DNA from: a virus
DNA length: 23,138 nt
Direction: 5' to 3' (one strand)
IMG/VR virus record: IMGVR_UViG_3300010885_057417
Span: 1 to 23,138 of that record
Shown here: positions 1-11,100 of the stretch, piece by piece
How positions within the stretch are numbered: position 1 is the stretch's first letter
Layout: each line of letters starts with the position of its first letter
Made by a program: the position numbers and the translations under genes
The notes under the pieces: generated by a model
Database searches by the model: none
Told to the model about the DNA's origin: nothing
Seen by the model: only the letters and a program-made list of their open reading frames with translations

Positions 1-759
1 AAAATACCAACTTGATGTTATGTGTTCTTGTACATTTTTTCTAGGATAGGTTTGATCCAGCTGCTCGTGCAGTCCGTGCAATACTACATCTGTTGTTGTT
101 GTGCTGTATCTTACCGCAGGATCATAATTCTTAAAAGTAACACCTCTATAGACTCTAGTAAAGCCCGATGGCGTATTTGCACTACCTGCTGTAGAGCAGA
201 CAAAAAAGTCTTTACTGATTATGGCTATAACTTCATTATCTAACACTACCTGAATAACAGGATGAGAGATATTAGAGCTATCGACCATTTTGGCGCTACG
301 CATTTTAGTCTCATTAAACCCTTCAACTCTCTCAGGTCCAATAAGCAAGGCAGTAGTATTTGTACCAGTAACTACATACAGTTGTTTACTAGCACTGTTA
401 AACCACAAATCTCCCGGTTGAGATGCTGCATAATCGACCGCCCCTGCATTGATTAATTTATCTGTAGTGGTGTTGCTGTAATGTAAAACTGCCAAAGATC
501 TCCAGTTTGTACCATCATAAACTGCAGGCCTAAACACCTGTGCCTTGGCGTTGAACCAAATTTGGCCTTTCAACGGGTTACGGGGCTGATCATTACTAGC
601 ATAGTGTTCTAATAGATGTAGGAAGTTTTCATTCTGTGCATCGCCGAAATTAGTGACATTTTTTCCTATAAACGTCAATGACGACGAATTAGTGTCTATT
701 AGCCCATCGTTGAGTATTAATAGGGTTTCACCATTGGCTTTACGGATTGTGTATGACAT
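1..759 (-). CDS. Tail fibre / virion structural protein, third paralogue (3' end outside window)
   Basis: I translated this frame by hand: an ATG at 759-757 opens 253 codons with no stop before the left edge, so the C-terminus is missing. The N-terminus has the module shared with the next two upstream genes: MSYTIRKANG, then SSSLTFIGKNVTNFG, NENFLHLLEHYAS and NPLKGQIWFN, followed by a second Trp unit, QPGDLWFNSASKQLYV, around residues 120-136. Such modules are found in virion/fibre proteins of marine T4-like phages, and I infer a baseplate-attached fibre. The start is supported by homology to the neighbour's MSYILRKSNG and by an AAGGA ten bases upstream. The gene is 13 bp downstream of the 635-residue fibre and probably co-transcribed. 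It is closer to that neighbour than to the 619-residue one, which suggests a more recent duplication. What the missing part binds cannot be told. Confidence 0.85.
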   Translation of the reverse strand, partial: MSYTIRKANGETLLILNDGLIDTNSSSLTFIGKNVTNFGDAQNENFLHLLEHYASNDQPRNPLKGQIWFNAKAQVFRPAVYDGTNWRSLAVLHYSNTTTDKLINAGAVDYAASQPGDLWFNSASKQLYVVTGTNTTALLIGPERVEGFNETKMRSAKMVDSSNISHPVIQVVLDNEVIAIISKDFFVCSTAGSANTPSGFTRVYRGVTFKNYDPAVRYSTTTTDVVLHGLHEQLDQTYPRKNVQEHITSSWYF

Positions 760-769
760 TTTTAATTAA

Positions 770-774
770 TCCTT
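770..774 (-). promoter_or_regulatory. Ribosome binding site of the third fibre paralogue
   Basis: AAGGA on the minus strand lies 10 bases before the ATG at 759 and overlaps the TAA stop (775-773) of the preceding fibre gene. It fixes the start of the partial gene and suggests translation reinitiation. It is one of the few clear Shine-Dalgarno sequences in the window. Confidence 0.6.
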
Positions 775-2680
775 ACCATGTGCCGTCATTATATACGGTA
801 TTACTTGCAGTATTATTATAAGGCAAGGCAATCCACACCCCGCCGCTGACAATATACTGTTTGATCGCAGTACATACTTTGATTGTTGCGCCCGGTATGT
901 TTGTAGATGCTTTCAAACTACTAGAATATTGAATTACCGAGGCCGACTCTCGAACCCCTGCTTTATCTACAGTAACAGGGTCACCTACAGATAAACTATT
1001 ACTTAAAACCGATGTCTGAGGCTGATTCACGTGTTTCTGAATTAATACACGGACTCGACCACCGTCGGCTACTCCGTATGGTGCAGTGTCGTCGGGTGGT
1101 AAAAGACTTTGTAAAAGATTAATAACAAAAGGATCCACTGCAGGATCATCAGGTACTGTGCCGTGGCCTGTAATATCTACAGTTAAGGTAAACTGCCCCG
1201 ATTTACTCACTGCGTTAACTGCATCAACATACCCTTTAGTTGCTACAACATTGTTTGAGTCACTGTACTGGGGTGTGGCCGCATTAGTGATCTTCTTTCC
1301 GCTGCAGTCAATATAACTAGCGCTGCCTGCTGCTAACACCAACGGAGAAGAATTAACCACACCGATCGATGACTGCGAAAAAGTTAATCGGCCTACATTT
1401 AAACTAGTCAAATTGCCTATTTGAACTAGCCCCGGAGCAGACACAATATCACTGCTTAATGCATTTGCAGTCAACACAGGCACTCCGCCAATGTAGTAAC
1501 TTTTACCAGCGTCAAGATTAAAATTCTCCGAGGATTTCCATGAAGGAACCGGCGATGAATTCCATAATATAGTCTTATCTGAATCACCCTTAAGAATAAC
1601 CCCACCACCAAGTGCCATGCTATCAGTGACTGTTCCTGAAGAGGAGTTTAATACAACATTTTTATTATTGATAGACAATTCGGTTACTGTTACAGCTGTT
1701 GAGCTTCCTATAACTCGAAAGGCACCGCGGACTATTAGGTCTCCGCCAACGTCTAACGCCGATTCCGGAGTATCTCTAAAAACCCCCATATATTCGTTGG
1801 TCGAATCTAAATAAATGGCGGTAGCCGAATTGGGCGAATTGAGAGTTACAGCCATGTCTTGATTTGCACCGCCAACACTTATACTGGCTATCCTCTTACC
1901 AGTTCCGGTACTAACATAGAAACTAACATCCTGAGCTTCACCGACGATCACACCTGCATCGGCCTCTACAGTTAGACTACCTTGGACTGTCTGTTCTCTG
2001 CTCTTATCGTACAAATTACTGATAGAAATATTACCTATACTTTCAGCACTGGTAGCAGTTCCTATCCATTTAATTTGAGCTAACGACGACGAGCTGGTAT
2101 TAACATTGAACCCCACTACTACCGATGTCATGCCCCCAACATCGGGATAAGGTGCCTTAAGAGTGAATGCTTGATCGCTGAGAATTCCTAAAAGATTATT
2201 GTTCAAATACAAACAAACTACGGGATTTGTAGAGCCTGCACTGTCAACTATAGATTCTAGTAACCAACCTGATTTTCCCTTAGAGTGATCATAGGGCAAT
2301 CCTGCCGGTACGAGATTTATACCATCAAAGAATTTTAGCTGCCTTGCAGTGGTATCGATCCAAAGATCTCCTGATGACAATCCTGCTGGAATATTAGCCG
2401 ACACATAAGGACTACCTATAGGCTTAAATTCATTCACTCCTGTATAGACAAATAGTCTCTGTTCCAGAGTATTATACCATATCTGGCCAGTCAGTGGATT
2501 TTTTGGTTCTGCCGAACTGGCAAAGTTTTCTAAAAGACTAACAAAATTGTCGTTTAGTGCTGTACCGTAGTTGCTAACGTTTTTGCCAATCAAAGTGAGG
2601 CTTGTTGACACTGTATCTAATTTTTGGTCAGCTAGCGTAACTAGAATTTTTCCATTAGACTTTCGTAGTATATAGCTCAT
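773..2680 (-). CDS. Tail fibre / virion structural protein, 635 aa, second paralogue
   Basis: Residues 1-110 form the shared N-terminal module: MSYILRKSNGKILVTLADQK, VSTSLTLIGKNVSNYG, NDNFVSLLENFASS and NPLTGQIWYNT, then a second unit, SSGDLWIDTTARQLKFFDG. I infer this end docks to the baseplate or to another fibre. The centre has fibre-type beta repeats, including TPESALDVGGDLIVRGAF near residues 303-320 (the xxPxxxLDVxG pattern common in phage fibres), and VVATKGYVDAV near 480, a motif usual in trimeric fibre shafts. The last ~150 residues (beginning at GQFTLTVDITGHG) are unlike the 619-residue neighbour and lack a collar domain; they could be the receptor-facing tip, but I recognise no family. 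The start is 2 bp after the previous stop, with no strong Shine-Dalgarno, so translational coupling is likely. The virion-fibre assignment is firm; the specific role is inference. Confidence 0.85.
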   Translation of the reverse strand: MSYILRKSNGKILVTLADQKLDTVSTSLTLIGKNVSNYGTALNDNFVSLLENFASSAEPKNPLTGQIWYNTLEQRLFVYTGVNEFKPIGSPYVSANIPAGLSSGDLWIDTTARQLKFFDGINLVPAGLPYDHSKGKSGWLLESIVDSAGSTNPVVCLYLNNNLLGILSDQAFTLKAPYPDVGGMTSVVVGFNVNTSSSSLAQIKWIGTATSAESIGNISISNLYDKSREQTVQGSLTVEADAGVIVGEAQDVSFYVSTGTGKRIASISVGGANQDMAVTLNSPNSATAIYLDSTNEYMGVFRDTPESALDVGGDLIVRGAFRVIGSSTAVTVTELSINNKNVVLNSSSGTVTDSMALGGGVILKGDSDKTILWNSSPVPSWKSSENFNLDAGKSYYIGGVPVLTANALSSDIVSAPGLVQIGNLTSLNVGRLTFSQSSIGVVNSSPLVLAAGSASYIDCSGKKITNAATPQYSDSNNVVATKGYVDAVNAVSKSGQFTLTVDITGHGTVPDDPAVDPFVINLLQSLLPPDDTAPYGVADGGRVRVLIQKHVNQPQTSVLSNSLSVGDPVTVDKAGVRESASVIQYSSSLKASTNIPGATIKVCTAIKQYIVSGGVWIALPYNNTASNTVYNDGTW

Positions 2681-2682
2681 AA

Positions 2683-4542
2683 TTAGTATTTGATTATATA
2701 GTTAATAGCCGTGTTATTGGTCTTAGACATCGTAACGTCGGTTAGGTCGGGCATTTTGAAAGTTCCACCGTAGGTATTACCAATTAAATCATAAAGTTCA
2801 GGATAGGCCTGCGGTGGTTGATCTGTCCCATCGCACAGCAGCCACCCCGTCGGTGGGCTAATTCCTGCAAAGGGCAAAACAGTACCTAATGGTACCAAAC
2901 TTCCGGAGGGAGTGCTGTGCACTGTGGTCCCCGAAGTTGTAGTTTGCACATAGTTGATATCTTTTAGGAAATCTGATTTAGTTTGTTTTAGCAGATTGCC
3001 TTGCCCAACATCTGGTTGCATGCTTGCTCGATACAAAAGCAAAGTATCTGTACTGTTTGTTGCTGTGGTTTGTGCCTTGCTGTAAATTAAATTAGCTGTT
3101 ACGGTGGCTGTAAAAACCACATTTCGAGAACCGTCAAAAGTCACTGCATTAGTAACAATATCTCCCAAATTATGGAATACTAACGATCTAGCAGAAGATA
3201 ACTTACTTGCCGAATCGGCATTTCCAATAAAGGTAGCACCGGTTGGAAGACTATCGCCTGAACGAAATACGTTGGCATAGACTGTTCGCCAGCTGACTGC
3301 AGGATCACCGATGTCATATTGTACATCGGAGGAAGGATTCAATAGAGAAGTTGCTGTGTAGGTCGGGGGTGTAATACCTGCAGATCCAATTGTTATCGGA
3401 GCATTAAAAACTCGTACTCCGTGAGCATTAAGGGTTCCTCTGACACCAACACCGCCAGCGACCTCAACTGCGTTACCAGACACGCTGTTGCTATTCGATA
3501 ATTGACTTGTTACAAAAATTTTACTAACGGTAGCTGTGTTAGAAACACGCAAAGATCCATTAACATCGAGTTCACTTGACGGATTAGAAGTATTAATGCC
3601 AATCGTTTGATTTGAGCCGTCAATTGTCAGCACAGTGTTAATACGATTGCCATTGGCAATGTCAAAAACAAATTTGCCTTTGTCTGTCAAATTTAATAAT
3701 CTTGCAGTGTATTGATTCTTTTTTTCAAGTATAAATGTAGGATCAAGACCAATCTTCAACGAATTTGCGTCAGTAGAAATACTTAAAGATGCTGCAATAC
3801 TCTGCGAGATGTCTTTGCGCATAAATGCATCGGCCGATATTGTTTGACTGCTAGGAGAGTTAACTGTTAAATTATATGCTGTATCAGCTGCGGTATTAAG
3901 CCTCGCAAATGCTGAAACGCCAAAGGAACCAAAATCCGATGTTGAAAGATTAATACCAGCTTTGATTGTAGAAAAGCCGGGTATTACAGGATTTGGTATA
4001 AACTCGTCCCCAGATATGACTTCAATTACTCGTCCATTTACCTTGCTAAGTATAACCGAATGATCGATCCCGCCAATGTCTGTTAGTATTTCAGGTGTTA
4101 TACCAGTTTCTAAAGCCGATGCGATTGAAGGCCCTATTAGAGTGAACGAGGTTCCATTATAGATATTAAGTTGATGGTTTGCGGTATCTATCCAAATATC
4201 GCCGTTCTTAACGTTTTCCGGTCTGTACGATTGTTGATAGATACCATTAACCGGAGTCCACGATGTACCGCTGGCACCGCCATCGTTAATTCTTAACTTT
4301 TTATTATTCGGGTTACTGGTGTCAAACCAAAGTTGTCCTTCTATAGGATTGCTAGGTGGTATAGAACTACTAAAATTTTCTAACAAATGTACAAAATCTT
4401 CGGCAATCGATTGACCAAACCCGGGATAATTTCTTCCTATCAGCGTGAGACTTGTGGATTCGGTATTTTTAGTCCCATCTAATACTATAATAGGATCATT
4501 TCGTTTGCCGGGGTCTGAAAATTTCACTGAATACGAATTCAT
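2683..4542 (-). CDS. Tail fibre with C-terminal tail-collar domain, 619 aa, first paralogue
   Basis: The N-terminal module reads TESTSLTLIGRNYPGFG, AEDFVHLLENFSSS and NPIEGQLWFDTS, then KNGDIWIDTANHQLNIYNG, matching the two downstream paralogues. The middle is fibre-like: IGINTSNPSSELDVNGSLRV around residues 313-333 and VEVAGGVGVRGTL around 357-369. The last ~67 residues are a phage tail collar domain (Pfam PF07484 type): GTVLPFAGISPPTGWLLCDG, then YPELYDLIGNTYGG and FKMPDLTDV, ending in INYIIKY as many collar proteins do. Collar domains occur in T4 gp12 and other fibres and generally lie near the receptor-binding end. The ATG is 2 bp after the TAG of the 217-residue gene, with AGGA eight bases upstream. 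It is the only one of the three paralogues in which I see a collar domain, though the third is incomplete. Confidence 0.9.
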   Translation of the reverse strand: MNSYSVKFSDPGKRNDPIIVLDGTKNTESTSLTLIGRNYPGFGQSIAEDFVHLLENFSSSIPPSNPIEGQLWFDTSNPNNKKLRINDGGASGTSWTPVNGIYQQSYRPENVKNGDIWIDTANHQLNIYNGTSFTLIGPSIASALETGITPEILTDIGGIDHSVILSKVNGRVIEVISGDEFIPNPVIPGFSTIKAGINLSTSDFGSFGVSAFARLNTAADTAYNLTVNSPSSQTISADAFMRKDISQSIAASLSISTDANSLKIGLDPTFILEKKNQYTARLLNLTDKGKFVFDIANGNRINTVLTIDGSNQTIGINTSNPSSELDVNGSLRVSNTATVSKIFVTSQLSNSNSVSGNAVEVAGGVGVRGTLNAHGVRVFNAPITIGSAGITPPTYTATSLLNPSSDVQYDIGDPAVSWRTVYANVFRSGDSLPTGATFIGNADSASKLSSARSLVFHNLGDIVTNAVTFDGSRNVVFTATVTANLIYSKAQTTATNSTDTLLLYRASMQPDVGQGNLLKQTKSDFLKDINYVQTTTSGTTVHSTPSGSLVPLGTVLPFAGISPPTGWLLCDGTDQPPQAYPELYDLIGNTYGGTFKMPDLTDVTMSKTNNTAINYIIKY

Positions 4543-4544
4543 AA

Positions 4545-5198
4545 CTAAATTCCTATAGTAAGACTTTGAATTCTTACAGTATAATCAATCTGTATTAGTC
4601 TATTAAGACTTTTTTGCACCGGGTGGAAAATAACATGTGTTAATAGCATACCGTTACCTTCGATCCCATCTTCACTATAAGCTCGTAAACCAATTTCATC
4701 AAATACAAATTTTCCCTTGGTATCTGAGCTGGTATCAAACGCCTGTTGTCCTGACGGTTCTCCAAAATCAAGCAAACAGCTGACTAGGATATCTGTATAG
4801 GCTGTACCGGTGATATGGCGTATTTCCATAAAATTACGTCTAGGATCTAGGTTCATCGAACCGTTGGCATCAATATTTTTAATATACGTTTGGTTATAGA
4901 GGCTGGCGTTCAACCCCGCAGCATTTGGAGTTAGATAGGTAATGATCCCAGTAGGGTCAATTCTGCTGCCGCCGTTACCAAAACACATTTCAGAAATAAA
5001 GCCCTGCCCTTGGTTGGACATGGCCTGAGCAAGACCTATACTGAAGTTTTCGTAATGTATAGCATTGGGCTTATCGATATAAACCTCTTGGGTATCGGGA
5101 TCGTAAATCTTAATATGACCTCTAAGATGCAAGCTGCCTTGCTCATTCGGTCTCGTTTCCACTGTAGATGTGCTAATTGAATTTTGATTATCGTTCAT
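4545..5198 (-). CDS. Conserved virion structural protein, 217 aa
   Basis: The pattern is familiar to me from marine T4-like phages: HLRGHIKIYDPDTQEVYIDK, PNAIHYENFSIGLAQAM, EMCFGNGGSRIDPTG, ITYLTPNAAG, and a C-terminal RLIQIDYTVRIQSL. I cannot name a T4 counterpart with confidence. The position between the giant wedge-region protein and the fibres suggests a baseplate or fibre-attachment component, possibly occupying the place of T4 gp8, but this is inference from gene order. No signal peptide or membrane segment is visible. The ATG lies inside the end of the giant gene: the two share 11 bp (5188-5198) in different frames. No Shine-Dalgarno precedes the ATG. Instead, GATAAATA lies five bases upstream, so translation is either coupled to the giant gene or starts on a nearly leaderless late transcript. 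Confidence 0.8.
   Translation of the reverse strand: MNDNQNSISTSTVETRPNEQGSLHLRGHIKIYDPDTQEVYIDKPNAIHYENFSIGLAQAMSNQGQGFISEMCFGNGGSRIDPTGIITYLTPNAAGLNASLYNQTYIKNIDANGSMNLDPRRNFMEIRHITGTAYTDILVSCLLDFGEPSGQQAFDTSSDTKGKFVFDEIGLRAYSEDGIEGNGMLLTHVIFHPVQKSLNRLIQIDYTVRIQSLTIGI
4551..4554 (-). promoter_or_regulatory. Ribosome binding site of the 619-residue fibre gene
   Basis: AGGA (within ATAGGA) on the minus strand is eight bases before the ATG at 4542. It lies inside the last codons of the 217-residue gene, whose TAG stop (4547-4545) falls between this site and the start. The spacing is canonical and supports the chosen start. Confidence 0.55.
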
Positions 5199-8100
5199 AG
5201 AGATATTTATCTGGCAATACAGCCGTCCTTTCTAATAAAAATTTAGCCTGCGGTGTAATATTTTTAACTAAAGTCTGAGACGAATTATACCAGGAATGAG
5301 ATCCGCGTTTTGTGACTAAAAGTCTTGCTCCCGGAGTTGGATCAAAACTTAAAACTAAAATCCCTCCAGCTTTCACAGTAAATTCAGGCTGCAACAATAT
5401 ATCACTAGAAACTCCGTGACTGTCTGTCTCTCCTGAATCATAGGCAACTGTTCCATTGTGCTTAACTGCTAAATTACCATCGGGCAACGGCTTGCGCAAG
5501 AGTCTGCCTTGATACACGACTTCAATCTGATCCCAATAGTTTGCACCATCAAAGAAGTTAATACCCGTTATTTGATATTCACGAGTGCCTCTGGCGGTTG
5601 TTGTTTCAAACTCTTCCATACTTTCTTTAAATGGTATTGTCTGCTCTAATCCCTGATCTATCACTGCAGAGCCCACCTCGTAAGATAATTTTGGCATTGT
5701 ACCTAAAGTACCTCTTCGTAACTGCCGCAGTGTATTGCCCAATATCTGGAGGAATTCTATACGTTCGCCATTGATCAATACAATACCTGGACGATTGACC
5801 GCAATATTGGGAGGAGTTAATACTGCAGAATTTTTTACAACAATAACATCATCTTCTATATTCAGAGGTGACTCCAGCTCTGTACTGTTTGTGGCACTCA
5901 ACCGTTTGAAGTGGGTTCTATTTAACATATCTTGGAAGATACGATAAGCTATAGATTGGTTTTGAATGTCTGCAAAACTTGTTACCACAATATCATCATT
6001 AGGGTTCCTATAAAGGCCATCTCTTACTATAATACTTTGGTTGTCTTCACTGACCTTAAAATCCAAATCACTTACCAACGGAACTCCGTTGTAAAAGACC
6101 CATGCATAGGTAGGATGCAGTATCGGTCTTTGCACCCTGTATTGATTATTAGATCTTCCATTAAATCTATCAGTTCTTATAAAGTCTGGATCGTGGTTAG
6201 TAAATGTTATAACGGAAAACTCGTCATTAACCTGTACTGGACTCACAACAACCAAAGACCCGTTATCTATAAGATAGTCGTGTGCCTTCTTAACAACGAT
6301 TGCTACCACATCGCCCGTTTTTAGAGAATTCTGAGCAAATTTAATCTGATTCTTAGTCTTTATAAGCTGCCATTTTAAATTAGCCGGTTCGACCTGACCG
6401 TTAACATATACCTCCAATTCTGTGACGCTAATTTTTCCTTTGGCAAATTTTATAGTTTGACTTATATCAAACGACAGCGGTCCGTTAAACTCATAATAGG
6501 TTGTCGTTGGCGGTATTAGCCTTGCATTATTCTTAGTAACAATTACTTGGCTGTGATATGGTTTTAAATTTCCAGGAGGATTTGACAAAATAAAGACGGT
6601 GTCATCCTTGGATGTCGCAATAAATTTTTGCTCTGTAATTTCACTGAAAGATTTTATTGAATCTTTAAATAAAAATGCCTGTATAGTCCCTGTTTGGTTA
6701 AAAAGAATTTTCAAACTATTTTTATAAACTGAAGAAACATAATCAGTGGTTGCAACTCCGTCAATTGTAGCATATACACTACCGACATTTCTTGCTGGTA
6801 CTGAACTAGTAATTACAGTTCCGGATGTTGCTGTAGAAATTACATGAGTCTCTAACAGACCAATTGTACCCAAATCTAGTGTTGTTAAACTCACCCACCC
6901 GGTTGCAGACGTTTCTGTAGTAAAGGTAATTGAATTATCGAGATAATTTATTGTGTAATCGTGCGGCATGACCTTTTGATTATTAAGCACAACTATTACA
7001 GATTCAGTACTAGTAGGTTTTACTCCCAGACTATAGGCTCTTCGATTTAACGGTCCATTAACATAATATTTTTTATTAATAATTAACGGTGGTACCTGAT
7101 TGGGCAAAGTAAACACATTGATTCCCACGGACTCTCTAATTTGTCCGGGTAACACTTCTTCCGGTGCATGACTATTGAAGGTGTCCAAAAATCCGGAACC
7201 ATCAAAAATTATTTCTGCAGGAGTAACTCCTAATGCATCTCTATAGTCTAACGATCCCCCAACTACTAACGAATCCAAACTTTCTGGATCTGTAGGCGTG
7301 ATTGTTCCGTCAGTTGTCGAATATCTGAATACAACCAAAGTGCTGGTAGTAGTGAATACCGCTGACGGGATAACAACCTCTGTTTGCAAATCTTGCGATT
7401 CGTCGTAACGAAATTCAGCTTTGAGGTCAACAACCGCTAGAGCTTTGACCGTATGATCGCCAACAATGTCAATTATTGGAGGCTCTAAATATCCGCTGCC
7501 CGGATTGTCGATTACCAGATTAACAATAGAATTCGAATTATCATTGGACAATTCTGCATGGATAACAGCAGTAACTCCGTTCAGTGATTCTGGTGGGGAA
7601 ACTATAACCTGTAAAGTATTAGTGTAACCTGATCCCGGATTTATAATTCTTGCCTTGTCTACTCTTCCAGTTCCGGAGCCTATGATTGTCTTCACTGGCT
7701 GGTCTACGCCGTCGACCCGTTTACCATTAATATAGGTATTAATTTCTACGCCTTGAGGGATCGGAGTTGAACTAAGAATATATGTCTGTGTACTAGTTGC
7801 AGTGGTGAGAACACTGATATAACCATCCTCTGGAGAATAGTTGTCCCATGCCGATTCGGCATACGGTAAAGAATCCCATCCTCCTGCAGAATTAAACGGC
7901 AGTGTGTCAACTACTACTCCGGGATACTCAAGACCTGACATCAGCTGCTGAGGAACAACACCCGGCATGCCGCTAGTGGGCGAATAATAGTCCAATATTC
8001 TATCAACTGCAGTGTATAACTCTAAAGACTTAGTATAGGTAATTTCAACGATGTCCCCTAGATTAGGAGCCAACATAAGTTTCAATGATGCTTTTCGCTT

Positions 8101-11100
8101 TTGATATTTGGTATTAGTCTGCGGACGATACACTACTGAGTCAAATTCAATAGTATATGAATCGGCCAGCTGCAGCCCCCCGTTTATTGTCAAGGTAATC
8201 AATCCCTTGTCCGGCACTGGCACCCAAGTTAAATCAAATAGCACAGTAGAACCATTGCCTATAAATTGATCGGTATAGATTTTGTCCCCGATCTCTCTAA
8301 GACCCGATACTCTATCAAACTTTAGTCGTAGGTTAGCTGTTCTTACCGGAGAATTCCCCAATCTTGCATAGACTTTAGCTTTAACTAGCTCAAAATTGCC
8401 GCCGCCGTTGAGTACTACTGTTGGAGTCGAAGTGTACCCCAATCCCGGATTGGTAACTATTATCTGTGTGACTTTTCCGTAGGATATATAAGCAACTGCA
8501 GTGGCCCCTCTTCCGGTATCGCCGGCTGCAGCAATGATGTCAACTCTAGGTACCGAAGTATAGCCAGATCCCCCATCGATGACATCTATACTAGCAACTC
8601 CAAACGTAAAATTATCATACCACGACTTCCAGGGATATTCAAGAAGTTTAGTATTACCAAACTCAACCTTTGTGAATTTAAATGTTGAATTATCAAAGTA
8701 TACTGGCAAATCAAAATCTGTCAGGAATGTTTTGGTAAGCTCTGTGCTTGTAAATACCTCTTTGAATTGGCGTATCTTTGTATGATAGGGCTTGATTTCT
8801 TCTATAAACTTTTCTACGTTTTCACTTGATCTTAATTTATAAGTATGGCGTTGGTCAAGACTACCTGCATTGCTATTAACGCTGATAAATGCAGTCTTAA
8901 ATGCCCAATCTACAAATTTTTGTTCGCTGATTGCATATTTTACCATTTTGAAAAACAGCTTGTTCCAAAGGACTTTTCTGTCAGCAGTAAACACGTCTTC
9001 CTTAAGAGCCTTTAAAATATAAAGAAGTTCTTCGTCAGGCGTTTGATCGTACTCAGTTTGGTCAAAACCAGGCGCTGCATCCCATGCATATTTAGAATTA
9101 TCAAAATTCCATAAGGTATCCAATAGCTGTATGGTAGCATTTTCAAAATAAACCAAATTCCAACCGTCATCAAAGGTACCACCGGACCCATCAGTTTTTT
9201 CTAAAATCATATATCTACCGTCTCCGGAATTTGAAACCTTAACGTAATTTTTAGGTTCTAACAAATCCAAAGAATTCAGTAGATATGGTTCTGACACCGT
9301 AAATGCCAACGTTTTTAAAGGATTGTAGTCATCACTGGCCCAGTCTTGATATTTCCAGTAGATGGATGTATCATAACTCTGTGTTCGGGTCCTAAACCAT
9401 TGCGAAATTGAACTATCCCAGGAATATACTGCCCACTTGCCCCCAATTGTCCTGTCGGCCTGCACTAGAACGGTGTAAGGACGCACCGTTAACTGAGGGG
9501 GCTGTTCATAACCACTGCCACTGTTAACAATTTTAGCTGATGTAACTTGCCCTTGGGCATTTATTGTTGTTTCTACTATTGCGCCGCTGCCAACCTCTGA
9601 AGCCACTGTTATTGTAGGCGCTGTTTGATAACCAAATCCAGATTTAACTACAGTCACTCCTGTCATTCTTCCGTTGGCGTCAATAACCGAAGTTAACTGT
9701 GCAGTGTTAAGATCTTTAGTTAGTACTAGATCACGTGCGTAGATATCCTCTACTAGTTGGTCGTAGAATATAGCGTTAGGTAATTGATCTTTGGCATTAA
9801 GATTTTCAAAGCTTATTTTCCCAACAAGTATTTGGCTTTTTATAACTAAGTTAGCATACTCAATTAGATTTCTTAGTGCTTCTGATCGATTAGCAAACAG
9901 CGACTGCCGTGGCCTAATACCAATCCCGTAACGTGTTCTTGCAGGCAAGCTTGGATCAGGTACTGGGTTGTTTAGACTGTCTCTTCCCAGCAGACTGTCC
10001 GTAAGCTTCTTTTCTAACAAGGCATTAGGCTGACTTCCTGCATCGTTTTCCTGTAATAGTAACCATTCGGTGTGGCGGTTTGCTGCATCATTGATAGAAT
10101 CAAAAGATATATTAAGACTAATCTGCTCGTTAAGAATTGACGGTTTGATATTGGCCAATATCAAAGAATTTGGAGAAATAGTTGCAAGGAATTTAATACC
10201 AGAGTTAAGGGGATCTGCAATATCGTTTGCCACCTCAAATGCTGCTTTACGCCTATTAGGAACATTCTTAGGCACTACTGCTTTATTTTTTACCCAATAG
10301 TAGTAGACATTAGTAAAAGAGTTCGATACTGGATTATAAACCTGCTTAACTGACATAGTGGAGTTGTCAGCAAATTTTGGTTGTCCGCTAATACCACCGG
10401 TGAGCCCAGAAGTCGTGTCTGCTATTCTGCTGTATTCGGCTGGAAGATACTCAGACCGAACCCACTCATAGACATCGATAGAGGACCCTGGGAAAATATT
10501 ATTCCAGTTGTTTTTACGATAGCTTAGTTCTCCCTGCTCATACCAAACAAATTTAACAGTCGAAAGGTCCCACCAGAGCTCACCGACGTGCTCGTCTAAC
10601 CAATTTGTTTCAACATTTACATTGGTGCCTGTGATTCCAAGACTGTATACTGCAGGATCAAACGGAGTTGTATAGCGTAGTTCTTCTCTGGCCGTGCCAA
10701 GGAGCCTCCCCTTGATAGGATCCACAATATCAATATATTCATCGATTTGAAGTTTACTGGTGTTGACTGTTACCGCTCGTTTGATCTTACTAAGATCTAC
10801 TAGAGATTCTTGATATCTATTTTTAAACCACGTGTTCCTATCAACATCTAATTTATCAAAAATAAACACCTGACCGTTGTCTGTTAAATTAGATAGTAAT
10901 CCCGGTGCTCCGACCATTATGCTTCTGTCGTTAACCAAGGTGCTTTGACCATAGAGACTGTTGCTGGGCACCTCGGTATTAAAAATTTCCTGAGCATAAA
11001 TCCATTTATATCTATAACGATTATAACAGTGCACCGAACCGCCGTTGACTACTGTTCCATAAAACGTGGTAATTCCAGCATCGAAGTCTGTTAGTCTTTT

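Noticed and set aside
2683-2900. Diversity-generating retroelement variable region at the collar-domain C-terminus
   Set aside because: No reverse transcriptase, template repeat or adenine-biased second copy is visible in the window.
5932-6324. 130-codon plus-strand open frame opposite the giant gene
   Set aside because: It lies antisense inside well-supported coding sequence, has a low-complexity, Ile/Tyr-rich translation with no recognisable motif, and has no promoter or ribosome binding site that I can see.
7450-9660. Regularly spaced repeats as a CRISPR-like or DNA-level array
   Set aside because: The similarity is at the protein level (GSGY motif), with differing codons and long, unequal spacing; there is no direct nucleotide repeat array.
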